This document shows positions 37,928-46,812 of a DNA stretch of 64,000 nt, one piece after another. Origin of the DNA: Helicobacter ailurogastricus. GTDB lineage: Bacteria > Campylobacterota > Campylobacteria > Campylobacterales > Helicobacteraceae. The stretch covers positions 173,736 to 237,735 of the forward strand of contig NZ_CDMG01000004.1 of assembly GCF_001282945.1 (NCBI RefSeq), in the 5' to 3' direction. The first letter of the stretch is position 1, and each line of letters starts with the position of its first letter. The notes beneath the pieces are model-generated. The model did no database searches. It was not told the origin of the DNA and saw nothing but the letters and a program-made list of their open reading frames with translations. The position numbers and the translations under genes are program-made.

Positions 37928-40351
37928 TTAAACCCGCAATCTAAAGCTGTTGGCGACCACGCACAGCGAGCTAAGACCCATGCCAAGCGCGGCTAAAAGG
38001 GGGGTTACAAGGCCACAAAGGGCTAGGGGGATGAGTAGGGCGTTGTAAAGCGCGCTGATGCCTAAATTTTGTTTCATGAGTTGGTGGGTGCGCTTGGCGA
38101 TTTTAAAAGCATCTAACACCCCTTCTAGGCTGTTGTTTAAAAGTATCACATCGCTATAAAGCAGGCTCAAGTCATGCCCCTCGTGCATGCACATGGACAC
38201 CTGACTTTTAGCCAAACTCGCCGCATCATTCATCCCATCGCCCACCATCACCACGACTTCTTTTTGTGCAAGGGCGTTTTGGATGTGCTCTAATTTTTCT
38301 TGTGGGCTTAAAGGGGCAAAACATGGCAAATCCAGCTCTTTAGCGATGGCAAAGACGCTAGGCGAGCCATCCCCGCTTAAAATGGCGATCTTTAACCCCA
38401 TGGATTTTAAGCCCTGCACCACTTCTAGGGCTTGTGCTTTTAAGCGGGCTTGTAAGTTGAAACTCGCGGCCAATTGGTGATCCACGCTGTACGCAAAATC
38501 CGCTTTTAAATCCCCCACCGCCACGCCCTTACTTGCTAAATAGGCCACAGACCCCCCGTGCAAAAGATGCCCCTGATGGCGCGCTTCTAACCCCCCATTT
38601 TCTTGTTTCAAATCTTCGATCACAGCGGGCATAGCAGGCGGTGTCTGTTGTTGCAAAAACGCGCAAAGGCTTTTGGCAATGGGGTGTGTGTTGTGCCACA
38701 GCAGGCCCATAAGCCACGATAAATGATAGGGGGCGTGGGGGGTGTGGGTTTGCACCTTTAAAAGGCTGTCTGTGAGCGTGCCCGTTTTGTCTAAAAATAA
38801 AGTGCTCGCCTTGGCTAGGCTCTCAAGGCTGCTATTTTTTTTAAACAACACCCCCTTTTTAAAAGCAACATTGCTCCCTAAGACTAAAGCAATGGGCGTG
38901 GCCAAAGCAAAAGCGCAGGGGCAAGCGACCACCACCACGCTCATCGCCACAAAAAAGCCTTGAGAGACACTCGCAAAAAGAGCCCAAAAGCCAAAGCCAA
39001 GCCCCGCTAAAGCCAAAACAAACACGCTGAAATAACGGGCCAGTTTGTCCGCCCTCTCTTGGATTTGGGGCTTTTCTACAAAGCTTTTTTGCACGAGCTC
39101 CACCATTTGGCTTAAAAAAGAAGCCTTAAAGGGCGCGCGCACTTTGTAAGTGAAGGCTCCCGCAAGATTCACACAGCCAGAGAGCAACACCGCCCCTTTT
39201 TCTAAAGTGGTGGGCAAATTCTCCCCATTAAAAGCCTGAGTACTCACCTGGGCGCTGGCACTCTCTAGCACGCCATCTAAGGCCACGCATTCCCCGGGCA
39301 ACACCTCTATCAGTGCGCCCACTTTGACATCTTTGGGGTCTTTTAGCACCCGTTTCACTTCTTTGCCTTCTGGCTCTAACACGGCCACTTGTAGGGGCAG
39401 GGCACTTTGCAGGCCATCTAGCAAAGCGTTAGCGCGGTGTTTGGCCTTAAGCTCTAAAAACTTAGAGATATAGACCAAAGTTATTAGCATGCTCACCGAC
39501 TCAAAATAGGGGCGTGCCCCGCTAAAGGCGGCGTAAATGGAGTAAAGATACACCCCACAAGCCCCCACACTCACGCTCAAATCCATCCCCACCACCCCGT
39601 GTTTTAAGCCATAAAACGCCCCTTTTAAGAAAATTGCTCCCGTGATAAAAAGGGCCAAAGTGGCTAAAACCCACGAAGCCATGTGTAATTTAAACGCCAT
39701 GGCAGTGTCCATGCCTGAAAAATAGCCCGCATAGTCGGCAATGGCGATAAACATGATATTCATGCTCGCAAACACCCCCACCACGAGGGCACTAAATGCC
39801 TTTTCTTGTTGCTTTTTGGCGTGGTTGTCTTGCACTCTTGGGTCGTAAATTTGGGCCTTGTAGCCAATGCAGGCAATGGCATCTAAGATTTTAGCGATGT
39901 TGGTTTCTTTGGGGTCAAAGCGCACAAACGCCCGCTGCGATGTGTAATTTGTTTGCACGCCATAAATCCCTTTTTGTTTTAAAAGCACATGCTCTATGAG
40001 CCACACACAGGCCGCACAATGGATACCATCAAGCAAAAGGGCCACTTCTAACAGCCCATTTTCTAGGGGAGTGGTGAATTTGTCTAAAAAGGCAGGGGAG
40101 CTGAAATGCTCTTGTTCGTGTGGTTTAAAGGGACTAATGGGTGCTAGGCGGTTTGCGCCCAGCTTGTCGTAGAAGCTCTCTAGTTGTAGAGAGTGCAAAA
40201 GCGTATAAACCTGTTTGCACCCCGCGCAACAGAAGACAAGCGGGGAGGTGTTTTCTTGCTCTAGGGTGATGGTTTCGCCCTTGCAGGGCAATTTGCAATG
40301 GGCGCAATTAGGCAAGGGAGGCCTTGATGCTGTGGGTTTTAAATTTCTCAT
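37928..40351 (-). CDS. ccoI: copper-transporting P-type ATPase CcoI/FixI type
   Basis: P1B ATPase that supplies copper for cbb3 cytochrome oxidase assembly. The 807 aa protein has an N-terminal four-Cys domain (CAHCKLPC and FCCAGC, residues 16-50), an HMA domain with CAAC (about 112-115), the membrane copper motif CPCAFALATP, the phosphorylation site DKTGT (about 525), an HP motif near 560 and the hinge GDGMNDA (about 705). The N-terminal Cys domain separates CcoI from plain CopA exporters. ATG 40351 overlaps the upstream gene by 44 bases; TTG 40315, with AAGG upstream, would overlap by eight and is a fair alternative. Confidence 0.92.
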   Translation of the reverse strand: MRNLKPTASRPPLPNCAHCKLPCKGETITLEQENTSPLVFCCAGCKQVYTLLHSLQLESFYDKLGANRLAPISPFKPHEQEHFSSPAFLDKFTTPLENGLLEVALLLDGIHCAACVWLIEHVLLKQKGIYGVQTNYTSQRAFVRFDPKETNIAKILDAIACIGYKAQIYDPRVQDNHAKKQQEKAFSALVVGVFASMNIMFIAIADYAGYFSGMDTAMAFKLHMASWVLATLALFITGAIFLKGAFYGLKHGVVGMDLSVSVGACGVYLYSIYAAFSGARPYFESVSMLITLVYISKFLELKAKHRANALLDGLQSALPLQVAVLEPEGKEVKRVLKDPKDVKVGALIEVLPGECVALDGVLESASAQVSTQAFNGENLPTTLEKGAVLLSGCVNLAGAFTYKVRAPFKASFLSQMVELVQKSFVEKPQIQERADKLARYFSVFVLALAGLGFGFWALFASVSQGFFVAMSVVVVACPCAFALATPIALVLGSNVAFKKGVLFKKNSSLESLAKASTLFLDKTGTLTDSLLKVQTHTPHAPYHLSWLMGLLWHNTHPIAKSLCAFLQQQTPPAMPAVIEDLKQENGGLEARHQGHLLHGGSVAYLASKGVAVGDLKADFAYSVDHQLAASFNLQARLKAQALEVVQGLKSMGLKIAILSGDGSPSVFAIAKELDLPCFAPLSPQEKLEHIQNALAQKEVVVMVGDGMNDAASLAKSQVSMCMHEGHDLSLLYSDVILLNNSLEGVLDAFKIAKRTHQLMKQNLGISALYNALLIPLALCGLVTPLLAALGMGLSSLCVVANSFRLRV

Positions 40352-41015
40352 AAATTAAGGCCACTTCAGGGGTGTTGTCTTGCTGGTCCTTGGAGTTGTG
40401 GGTGATTAAGGGCGGGGCTATCATTAGAGGGCTTTTGCTCGCTTTACGGGCGGCGCATATAACAAGGCTTGCCTTGTGGCTGTAAAAAGGATGCACGAAG
40501 CGCAAAAGCGTGGGTTTTAACTTTGCCCTTTGCAAGGCGGTAAGTAGGCTATCGGCTAGGCTGGCGTGGTAGCAGAGCACAAAATAGCCCTGTGGCTTTA
40601 AAAGCCGCGCAACTTTGGCGCAAAATTCTAACAAGGGCAAATAACTTTGGTTAGTGGCTTGTGCCTTTTGGGTGTGGGGGCTTTTTAGGCTGTCTTTGGG
40701 GTAGTAGGGGGGGTTTGAAAGCACCACACCATAGAAATTAGGCTCTAGAGGGCAAGTTAAAAAGTCGCTGTGATGCACTCTAGCATTAGGGACATTTTGG
40801 CAATTTAATTTAGCAAAAGTCGCCATTTCGCTGTCAATTTCTATCAAATCTAGCGGATTTGCAAACTGCCTAGCGCATAAAAGCCCCACCACCCCACAGC
40901 CCGCCCCCACATCTAAGAGCCTATCGCCCTTTTTGATAAAGGGCATCGCAAAATGGGCTAAAAACAAGCTTGCGCTGTTGTAGGCGTAGCCTTTTAGGGG
41001 TTGGTAAAATCTCAT
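40308..41015 (-). CDS. TrmN6-type SAM-dependent methyltransferase
   Basis: The 235 aa protein has the SAM-binding Rossmann motif LLDVGAGCGVVGLL (about residues 34-47), an acidic loop LIEIDSE and the catalytic NPPYY (about 105-109) that marks adenine or guanine N-methyltransferases of the tRNA1-Val (adenine-37) group. The RNA target is inferred from the family. ATG 41015 overlaps the ribD stop by four bases. Confidence 0.84.
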   Translation of the reverse strand: MRFYQPLKGYAYNSASLFLAHFAMPFIKKGDRLLDVGAGCGVVGLLCARQFANPLDLIEIDSEMATFAKLNCQNVPNARVHHSDFLTCPLEPNFYGVVLSNPPYYPKDSLKSPHTQKAQATNQSYLPLLEFCAKVARLLKPQGYFVLCYHASLADSLLTALQRAKLKPTLLRFVHPFYSHKASLVICAARKASKSPLMIAPPLITHNSKDQQDNTPEVALIYEKFKTHSIKASLA

Positions 41016-42043
41016 GCAAACCACGCCAAAATGTCTTGCCCCAGTCGTTGCGTGTGTAGGGGCGTGAAGCGTCTATTGAGGGCGGGGCGTGGGCCAAGGC
41101 TTAATGCTTCGCTCCCGCCAAGCGAGCTGTTGCGGTGGATTAAAAGCATGTCTATTTGCTCTTGCAGGCTCTCTAACAACACCCACCCCCCCTCGATCAC
41201 ATTAAAGTCTTGATCTAGAGGCAATTGCTCCACTTGATGGCAAATACGCACCTCGCGCCCCTTAGCGTTGAAAAGGGGGATTGTCCGATCAAAGCTGTGA
41301 GTACTTCTTGTTAAGATGACGACATTGCACAAGCCCTCATAGGGCGGGGTGGCAAAGCGGGTGTTTAAAGTGGGGCGATCTAGGCGCACACTTTGGCCCG
41401 AGATGATGAGATTTTTAGCCACGGTGCGCTGGTTGTGGGTAAAAATTTGACTCTCTTGCCCTGAAATTGCGCCCTGATAAGAGCCATCTAGCCTCGTGGC
41501 GATTTTAAAGAGGTTAAACACCCCCTTGCTCTCTAGGCATGTAAAGGGGATGAGTAAATCCTTGCAAGCTTTTTCAAGAACCCCGCTCAAAACTTCTATG
41601 CCCGCTTTTTTTAAACGATCGCATCCCCCCTTAGCTTTCAAGCTTGGCTCTAGTGCCCCGATGATGACCTTTTTAGGCCGCACTTGCTCTAAAAGGGAGG
41701 CGCAAGGCGGGGTCTTGCCAAAGTGGTTGCACGGCTCAAGGGTGACTAAGAGGGTGCAATCTTTAAAAAGCCCGGCGTGGTTTTTGGCTAAAAAGTTGTA
41801 GTTAGCCTCTTTGTCTAGGGGGTCTAGGCGAGCAGGGTAGGGTGTGGGGCTTAGGGCATTAAAGGCTTGTCTTAAGGCGAGCACTTCAGCGTGCGGGGTG
41901 TGGGCTTTGGCGTGCGCTTGCAAAGCTAAAACTTCGTTGTTGCCGCTTAAGACCATGCACGCCACGCTGGGGTTAGGCAGGGCTAAGGTTTGGCTCTGCC
42001 ACGCGTGGTGGATGCAAGAGCGCATTAAAATCTCAAAGAGCAT
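41012..42043 (-). CDS. ribD: bifunctional riboflavin biosynthesis protein RibD
   Basis: Deaminates the GTP cyclohydrolase II product and then reduces it. The N-terminal zinc deaminase site is complete (HAEVLALRQ at about residues 52-60 and PCNHFGKTPPC at about 105-115). The C-terminal reductase part (about 160-343) has SLDGS-like RLDGSYQGAI and SGQSVRLDRPTL. Length 343 aa matches Helicobacter forms. ATG 42043 shares one base with the gltS stop (TGATG). Confidence 0.92.
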   Translation of the reverse strand: MLFEILMRSCIHHAWQSQTLALPNPSVACMVLSGNNEVLALQAHAKAHTPHAEVLALRQAFNALSPTPYPARLDPLDKEANYNFLAKNHAGLFKDCTLLVTLEPCNHFGKTPPCASLLEQVRPKKVIIGALEPSLKAKGGCDRLKKAGIEVLSGVLEKACKDLLIPFTCLESKGVFNLFKIATRLDGSYQGAISGQESQIFTHNQRTVAKNLIISGQSVRLDRPTLNTRFATPPYEGLCNVVILTRSTHSFDRTIPLFNAKGREVRICHQVEQLPLDQDFNVIEGGWVLLESLQEQIDMLLIHRNSSLGGSEALSLGPRPALNRRFTPLHTQRLGQDILAWFA

Positions 42044-43287
42044 CAATAATGGAAAGGGAGAGCCAAAAACCCTTTAATGGTCAGGGCGTTGATGATATCC
42101 ACAAAGAAAGCCCCCACTAAGGGCACGACAATGAAAGCGACATGGCTAGGGCCATAGTGGTTGGTGATGGTTTGCATATTCACCATCGCCGTAGGGGTTG
42201 CACCTAGCCCAAAGCCACAATGTCCGGCACTTAGCACCGCTGCATCGTAGCTCTTGCCACAAACCCTAAAAGTAACAAACACGCTATAAAGGATCATCAC
42301 CACAACTTGCACGGTGAGGATAATCGCGATGGGTAAAGCCAAATTCACAAGCTCCATTAAGTTGATGCTCATCAAGGCAAAGGCCAAGAATAGACTTAGG
42401 CTGACATTGCCAATCACACCCACTTCTCGATCAAAGACCCTATGGATTCTGGCATAAGTCAAGACATTCCTTAACAACACGCCCACAAACAAGCACCACA
42501 CAAAAGTTGGCAAGGTTGGCAAAGCAAAGCTGCCTAAATGCACGGATCTAGCGTGGTTAGCGATGAAAGTCCCCACTAAAAGCGCGATGCTGACTAATGC
42601 TAAACTCTCAATAAAACTATTTGCTGTGATCAAGCGTTCTTGTTTAGGGGTTTCAAAGACAAGCATGGGTCCATGCTCTCTTTGTTCTTTTTCTTGGTGG
42701 CTGGGCTCTAGGTGGTATTTTTTAATGAGATAATGCGCCACAGGCCCGCCGATGATCCCCCCGCTCACTAGCCCAAAGGTGGCGCACACGATGGAGACTT
42801 CTAAACTTTGAGAGAAGTTGTAAGGGGCCTGCGAGAATGTCGAAGACCACGCCGCACTCGTGCCATGCCCGCCTGTGAGCGAAATGGACCCCCCAAGCAG
42901 CCCCATTAAAGGATTCACCCCAATTAAACTAGCCACACCAACGCCCACTAAATCTTGCAAAATGACAAAGGCCCCCACGGCGATTAAAAACACCCCAAGC
43001 ATTTTGCCCCCTTTTTTCAAGGATGCAAAGTCGGCACTCAAACCTATGGTGATGAAGAAAGTCAGCATTAAGGGCTCTTTGAGGCTGGAGTCTAGGACGA
43101 GCTTGAAGTTGTAGAAATGATGAGCGATCATGATCGCAAAGGCCACGATCACGCCCCCCACGACAGGTTCGGGGATATCGTAGTCTTTAAGAAACTTCAC
43201 ATGGCGGATCACAAACCGCCCCAAGAGCAGCACCCCCACCATACAAACTAAAGTCGCATAAATGTCTAGGCTAACCGTCCGGGTCAT
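42043..43287 (-). CDS. gltS: sodium/glutamate symporter GltS
   Basis: Inner-membrane Na+-dependent glutamate uptake carrier of 414 aa with about eleven hydrophobic helices and two inverted re-entrant loops, seen as GGSISLTGGHGTSAAW (about residues 132-147) and the related SAGHCGFGLGATPTAMVNM near 350-368, both typical of the family. It leads the gltS-ribD-trmN6-ccoI run, the order also known in H. pylori. Imported glutamate could feed the glutamate decarboxylase at 56021, though the two genes are not linked. Confidence 0.94.
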   Translation of the reverse strand: MTRTVSLDIYATLVCMVGVLLLGRFVIRHVKFLKDYDIPEPVVGGVIVAFAIMIAHHFYNFKLVLDSSLKEPLMLTFFITIGLSADFASLKKGGKMLGVFLIAVGAFVILQDLVGVGVASLIGVNPLMGLLGGSISLTGGHGTSAAWSSTFSQAPYNFSQSLEVSIVCATFGLVSGGIIGGPVAHYLIKKYHLEPSHQEKEQREHGPMLVFETPKQERLITANSFIESLALVSIALLVGTFIANHARSVHLGSFALPTLPTFVWCLFVGVLLRNVLTYARIHRVFDREVGVIGNVSLSLFLAFALMSINLMELVNLALPIAIILTVQVVVMILYSVFVTFRVCGKSYDAAVLSAGHCGFGLGATPTAMVNMQTITNHYGPSHVAFIVVPLVGAFFVDIINALTIKGFLALPFHY

Positions 43288-43377
43288 TGCACTTCCTACT
43301 TGGTTTAATTAAAGGGTAAAATATAACCTGTATAATAGCACATTCGCAAACCTAAAAATATTTGACAAAGGGGTAGG

Positions 43378-44589
43378 ATGTCCGCAGTCTTACAAATTGG
43401 AGCCGGGGGAGTGGGCAGAGTGGTGGCGCACAAGCTCGCCCAAAACCGCCACTTGTTTAAAAAGGTAGTTTTGGCTAGCCGCACTCTATCTAAATGCCAA
43501 GCCATTGCCGACAGCATCAAAGCTAGGGGGCTGGGCGAGATCGTTTGCGAGCAGGTGGATGCTGACAGTGTACAAGAAGTGGTGGCGTTGATTGAAAAAC
43601 ACCAACCCAAGGTCGTGTTAAACATTGCCCTGCCCTACCAAGATTTGACCATCATGCAAGCTTGTTTGCAAACCAAGACCAACTATTTAGACACCGCCAA
43701 TTACGAACACCCCAACCTCGCAAAGTTTGAATACAAGGAGCAATGGGCGTTTGATAAGGCCTACAAAGACGCGCAGATTTTTGCGCTCTTGGGCAGCGGC
43801 TTTGATCCGGGCGTTACCAATGTCTTTTGCGCCTACGCCCAAAAGCACCACTTTGACGAAATCTACAACATTGACATTTTAGACTGCAACGCAGGTACAC
43901 ACCCCTACCCCTTTGCCACCAACTTTAACCCAGAAATCAACTTAAGAGAAGTGAGCGCCAAGGGGCGTTATTACGAAAATGGGGCGTGGGTGGAAACCGC
44001 CCCCTTAGAGATCAAGCAAACTTGGGCGTACCCTGAGATTGGCGAGCGGGCTTCTTACTTGCTCTACCACGAGGAGTTGGAGTCTTTGGTTAAAAACATC
44101 AAGGGCTTGAAGCGCATCCGCTTTTTTATGACCTTTTCAGACGACTACCTCAATCATATGCGCTGTTTGGCTAATGTGGGCATGCTAGGCATTGAGCCCG
44201 TGCAAGTACCCTTGGCCGATGGCAAAACGGGTAAGGTTGTGCCGATTCAAATTTTAAAACAACTCTTGCCCGATCCTGCTTCTTTGGCGGGCAAGACCAC
44301 AGGCAAGACCAACATTGGGTGCTACATCCACGGGACCAAAAACAAGAAAGAAAAACGGCTCTACATCTACAATGTTTGCGACCACCAAAAATGCTATGAA
44401 GAAGTCGGCGCGCAGGCCATCAGCTACACCACTGGCGTACCCGCTGTGGTGGGGGCGATGATGATTTGTAAGGGCATTTGGGGCGGGGAGAACTCTAAGG
44501 GTGTGTTTAATTTAGAACAACTCGACCCAGACCCTTTCTTAGAGGAATTGGCCAAACAAGGGCTCAAATACGAAGTGATCGAACGCTAG
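43378..44589 (+). CDS. carboxynorspermidine/carboxyspermidine dehydrogenase (saccharopine dehydrogenase family)
   Basis: NADPH-dependent enzyme joining aspartate semialdehyde with a diamine to form a carboxylated polyamine, later decarboxylated by NspC; this alternative spermidine route is known in campylobacterota. The 403 aa protein has the Rossmann loop LQIGAGGVGRVVAHKL (about residues 5-20), the LASRT strand end and the ALPYQD and GFDPGVTNVFCAYA (about 139-152) stretches of this branch. ATG 43378; a TATAAT box lies at 43331-43336 and AAAGGGGTAGG before the start. It uses the asd product. nspC is not in the window. Confidence 0.85.
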   Translation: MSAVLQIGAGGVGRVVAHKLAQNRHLFKKVVLASRTLSKCQAIADSIKARGLGEIVCEQVDADSVQEVVALIEKHQPKVVLNIALPYQDLTIMQACLQTKTNYLDTANYEHPNLAKFEYKEQWAFDKAYKDAQIFALLGSGFDPGVTNVFCAYAQKHHFDEIYNIDILDCNAGTHPYPFATNFNPEINLREVSAKGRYYENGAWVETAPLEIKQTWAYPEIGERASYLLYHEELESLVKNIKGLKRIRFFMTFSDDYLNHMRCLANVGMLGIEPVQVPLADGKTGKVVPIQILKQLLPDPASLAGKTTGKTNIGCYIHGTKNKKEKRLYIYNVCDHQKCYEEVGAQAISYTTGVPAVVGAMMICKGIWGGENSKGVFNLEQLDPDPFLEELAKQGLKYEVIER

Positions 44590-44603
44590 AGTCTTAGATG
44601 TCC

Positions 44604-45485
44604 TTATAGGGAGTCTAGGGCTTGGAAACGCTTTAAAAAGTGTCGGTAATAGCGTTGCCTACGCCAATCGTGGGCTTTGCTGACAAATAGCCGGCTTAAG
44701 CGTCTAAGCCTAGCTTTTTTATAGGTGCTCTCTCGCAAGCTAGAGTTTTCAGGAGTGAAGACGCTAGAGGTTAAATGGTGGGGGTTAAAACGCACACTCA
44801 GGGGGATGTAAGTGAGACTAGGGATTTGGTGCAAATGCACTCGATTTAAGAATTGATCCACAGGCTCGACAAAGTGCAGGCTAAAGCTGGCAAAGGCCTT
44901 AGCTGCCCTTGGGGTGAGGTAGTAGGCAGAAGTGCTATCAACTTCGTAGCTAGAGAGCATGAAATGCCCCTTAAGAAGGGTTTCTGTTTTGGGGTTTGTG
45001 GGGACAATTTGTGCCCCGTCTAAGTTGGCGATTTTGGCTTTTTCTGGCTGGGCTTTCCAAAAGTTGCCATACAGGCGCACAAAGTCAAAGGGGCTTTCTA
45101 GGCAATCAAGCAGGCTTTCATAAAAATTAGATTGCAAGTCAAAGTCGTCTTCTAGCACCACTAGGGGTTTGTTTTGTTTAATGCATTCGAGCCAAAGCAT
45201 GTAATGGCTAGCGTAACAGCCCAACTCTTCAGGGAATAACTCCCGCCCCCAAATGTCTTGGTACCAATCGCTCTCGTTTAGCCACTCTTTAGCATAAGAG
45301 TGTTGGATTAAAGTGCTGTGGGGTAGGTCTGTCGCAAAATAGGCGCTGTGTTTGTCGATGGCATCAAAGATCGCAAAGTGCGGGCTTAGATTCTTGGGAG
45401 CGGGCGGAGGATCATTGACAATGGCCTCGCACAGCCCACGCCTTGCCGAATTTTTTAACGAAACAATGTAGATGTCTAGCTCCAC
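44604..45485 (-). CDS. glycosyltransferase family 25 protein
   Basis: LPS-type glycosyltransferase of 293 aa. Family marks are the start IYIVSLKNSARR (about residues 5-16), EELGCYASHYMLWLE (about 86-100) and VLEDDFD (about 109-115), where the acidic pair binds the metal-sugar nucleotide. The sugar and acceptor cannot be read. It begins with GTG 45485, back to back with the glycosyltransferase at 45572, so the two may work on the same glycan. The C-terminal 50 residues are very basic, as expected for membrane association. Confidence 0.88.
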   Translation of the reverse strand: MELDIYIVSLKNSARRGLCEAIVNDPPPAPKNLSPHFAIFDAIDKHSAYFATDLPHSTLIQHSYAKEWLNESDWYQDIWGRELFPEELGCYASHYMLWLECIKQNKPLVVLEDDFDLQSNFYESLLDCLESPFDFVRLYGNFWKAQPEKAKIANLDGAQIVPTNPKTETLLKGHFMLSSYEVDSTSAYYLTPRAAKAFASFSLHFVEPVDQFLNRVHLHQIPSLTYIPLSVRFNPHHLTSSVFTPENSSLRESTYKKARLRRLSRLFVSKAHDWRRQRYYRHFLKRFQALDSL

Positions 45486-45543
45486 TTAAAAAGCCTTAAG
45501 GGGGGATGAGCCTCTAGTCTAACTAACTTAAGTTTAAAACTTT

Positions 45544-45549
45544 TATAAT
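45544..45549 (+). promoter_or_regulatory. -10 box of the glycosyltransferase gene at 45572
   Basis: TATAAT 22 bases before the GTG start; AAAGG at 45561-45565 is the ribosome site six bases from GTG. Confidence 0.5.
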
Positions 45550-45571
45550 GCCCATTTTTTAAAGGTTTAGC

Positions 45572-46768
45572 GTGCGTATCCTTTACACCACAGAGCAATA
45601 TCCCCCGTGCCAAACGGGCGTGGCGCTGGCCGATTACGGCCTAAGCCTTGCTTTAGCACAGGCCGGGCACGAGGTCTTTGTCTGCACGGGCCAACACCCA
45701 CAGGCCACACAAGAGGGGGAGATTGTGCGCCTTGAGAGCGGGAGGGTGTGTAAGGAGGCGGCACTTCTTGCGCCGCGTTTGTGGGTCTTGCGTTTTGATG
45801 TGGGCTGGGATTGGTCTAAAAGCCAACAGCCCATAGGCGCAGAGGTCAAGGATTATGTGGAGTTTGTGTTAAATTTTGATTGCGCGTTGTTGCTAAACTC
45901 AGGAATCATTGGCAAGTGGAATTGCGATCTTCTCTACCAAGTCTTGCCCCAAGCCAAAGCCAAAGTTAAATTCCTGCGCTCGCATGGGGAAAAAGAATTG
46001 ATTGGTTTTAAATACTCCCTTAAAAGCCGCTTCAAAGACCTTTTAAGGTCATTGTGCACCGGGCGGCTGCAAAAACCCTATATGCTCTGGCTCAACCAAG
46101 AATTGCAACGATCTTTAAAGCACTACGATAAGGTTTTCTTTCTGCATGAAAACACGCACGGCTACGCCCCCTTAAAGCCCTTTTGCACACAAGTGGGGAT
46201 TTTACCCAATGGGGTTTTTGCTAAGGACATCTGCCCGCCCAAAAATTTTAAACCCACTTTTCTTTTGAATGTGTCTAATTACTTTGTAAGCAAGGGGCAG
46301 GACTTCGTGTTAAAGGCTTATTATTTGAGCCAGACCTCCCTGCCCCTAAAGTTGATCGGTGCGCTGGAGGAGGGGCAGACCCTAGAAAAGCTAAAGGCCT
46401 TAAAGGCGCAACTAGACAAAGAGCATGGCAAAAAAGAAGTGGAGTTTCTTTATAAAATCCCTAGAGAGCAGATTTTACAAGCCTTTAAAGAGGCGTGTAT
46501 TTTCTTGCATGCAAGCCACTTTGAGGCCTTCCCTATGGTGATTTTAGAATGCTTGCAATTTGCCACGCCCTTTGTTTGCACCGATGTAGGCAATGTCGCA
46601 AAGATTGCTCCCCATTTAATCGCCCACACGCCCCAAGAGATGGCAGATAAAATCGACACCTTGCTAAACGACCCCACGCACTACGCTGAGGTTTCTAAGG
46701 CTTTGCGAACAAGGGCGCAGGATTTTTGTTATGAAAACATCGCTAAGGGTTTGCTGACCCAATGTTAA
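45572..46768 (+). CDS. GT-B fold glycosyltransferase (family 4 type), intact paralogue
   Basis: A 398 aa glycosyltransferase, probably for lipopolysaccharide. The N-terminal domain opens with ILYTTEQYPPCQTGVALADYG; the C-terminal nucleotide-sugar domain has LLNVSNYFVSKGQDFVLKAY (about residues 231-250), the FLHASHFEAFPMVILE block with the Glu-x7-Glu pattern (about 310-325) and CTDVGNV. It starts with GTG 45572. It is a paralogue of the broken gene at 54637; the pair share very similar sequence, including a 41-base stretch at 46292-46332 with one mismatch. This copy has no heptamer repeat and is intact. Confidence 0.88.
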   Translation: MRILYTTEQYPPCQTGVALADYGLSLALAQAGHEVFVCTGQHPQATQEGEIVRLESGRVCKEAALLAPRLWVLRFDVGWDWSKSQQPIGAEVKDYVEFVLNFDCALLLNSGIIGKWNCDLLYQVLPQAKAKVKFLRSHGEKELIGFKYSLKSRFKDLLRSLCTGRLQKPYMLWLNQELQRSLKHYDKVFFLHENTHGYAPLKPFCTQVGILPNGVFAKDICPPKNFKPTFLLNVSNYFVSKGQDFVLKAYYLSQTSLPLKLIGALEEGQTLEKLKALKAQLDKEHGKKEVEFLYKIPREQILQAFKEACIFLHASHFEAFPMVILECLQFATPFVCTDVGNVAKIAPHLIAHTPQEMADKIDTLLNDPTHYAEVSKALRTRAQDFCYENIAKGLLTQC

Positions 46769-46812
46769 GCCACTTCAAGCTAAAATAAAGCCAAAAACTC
46801 CCAAGGATTTTC

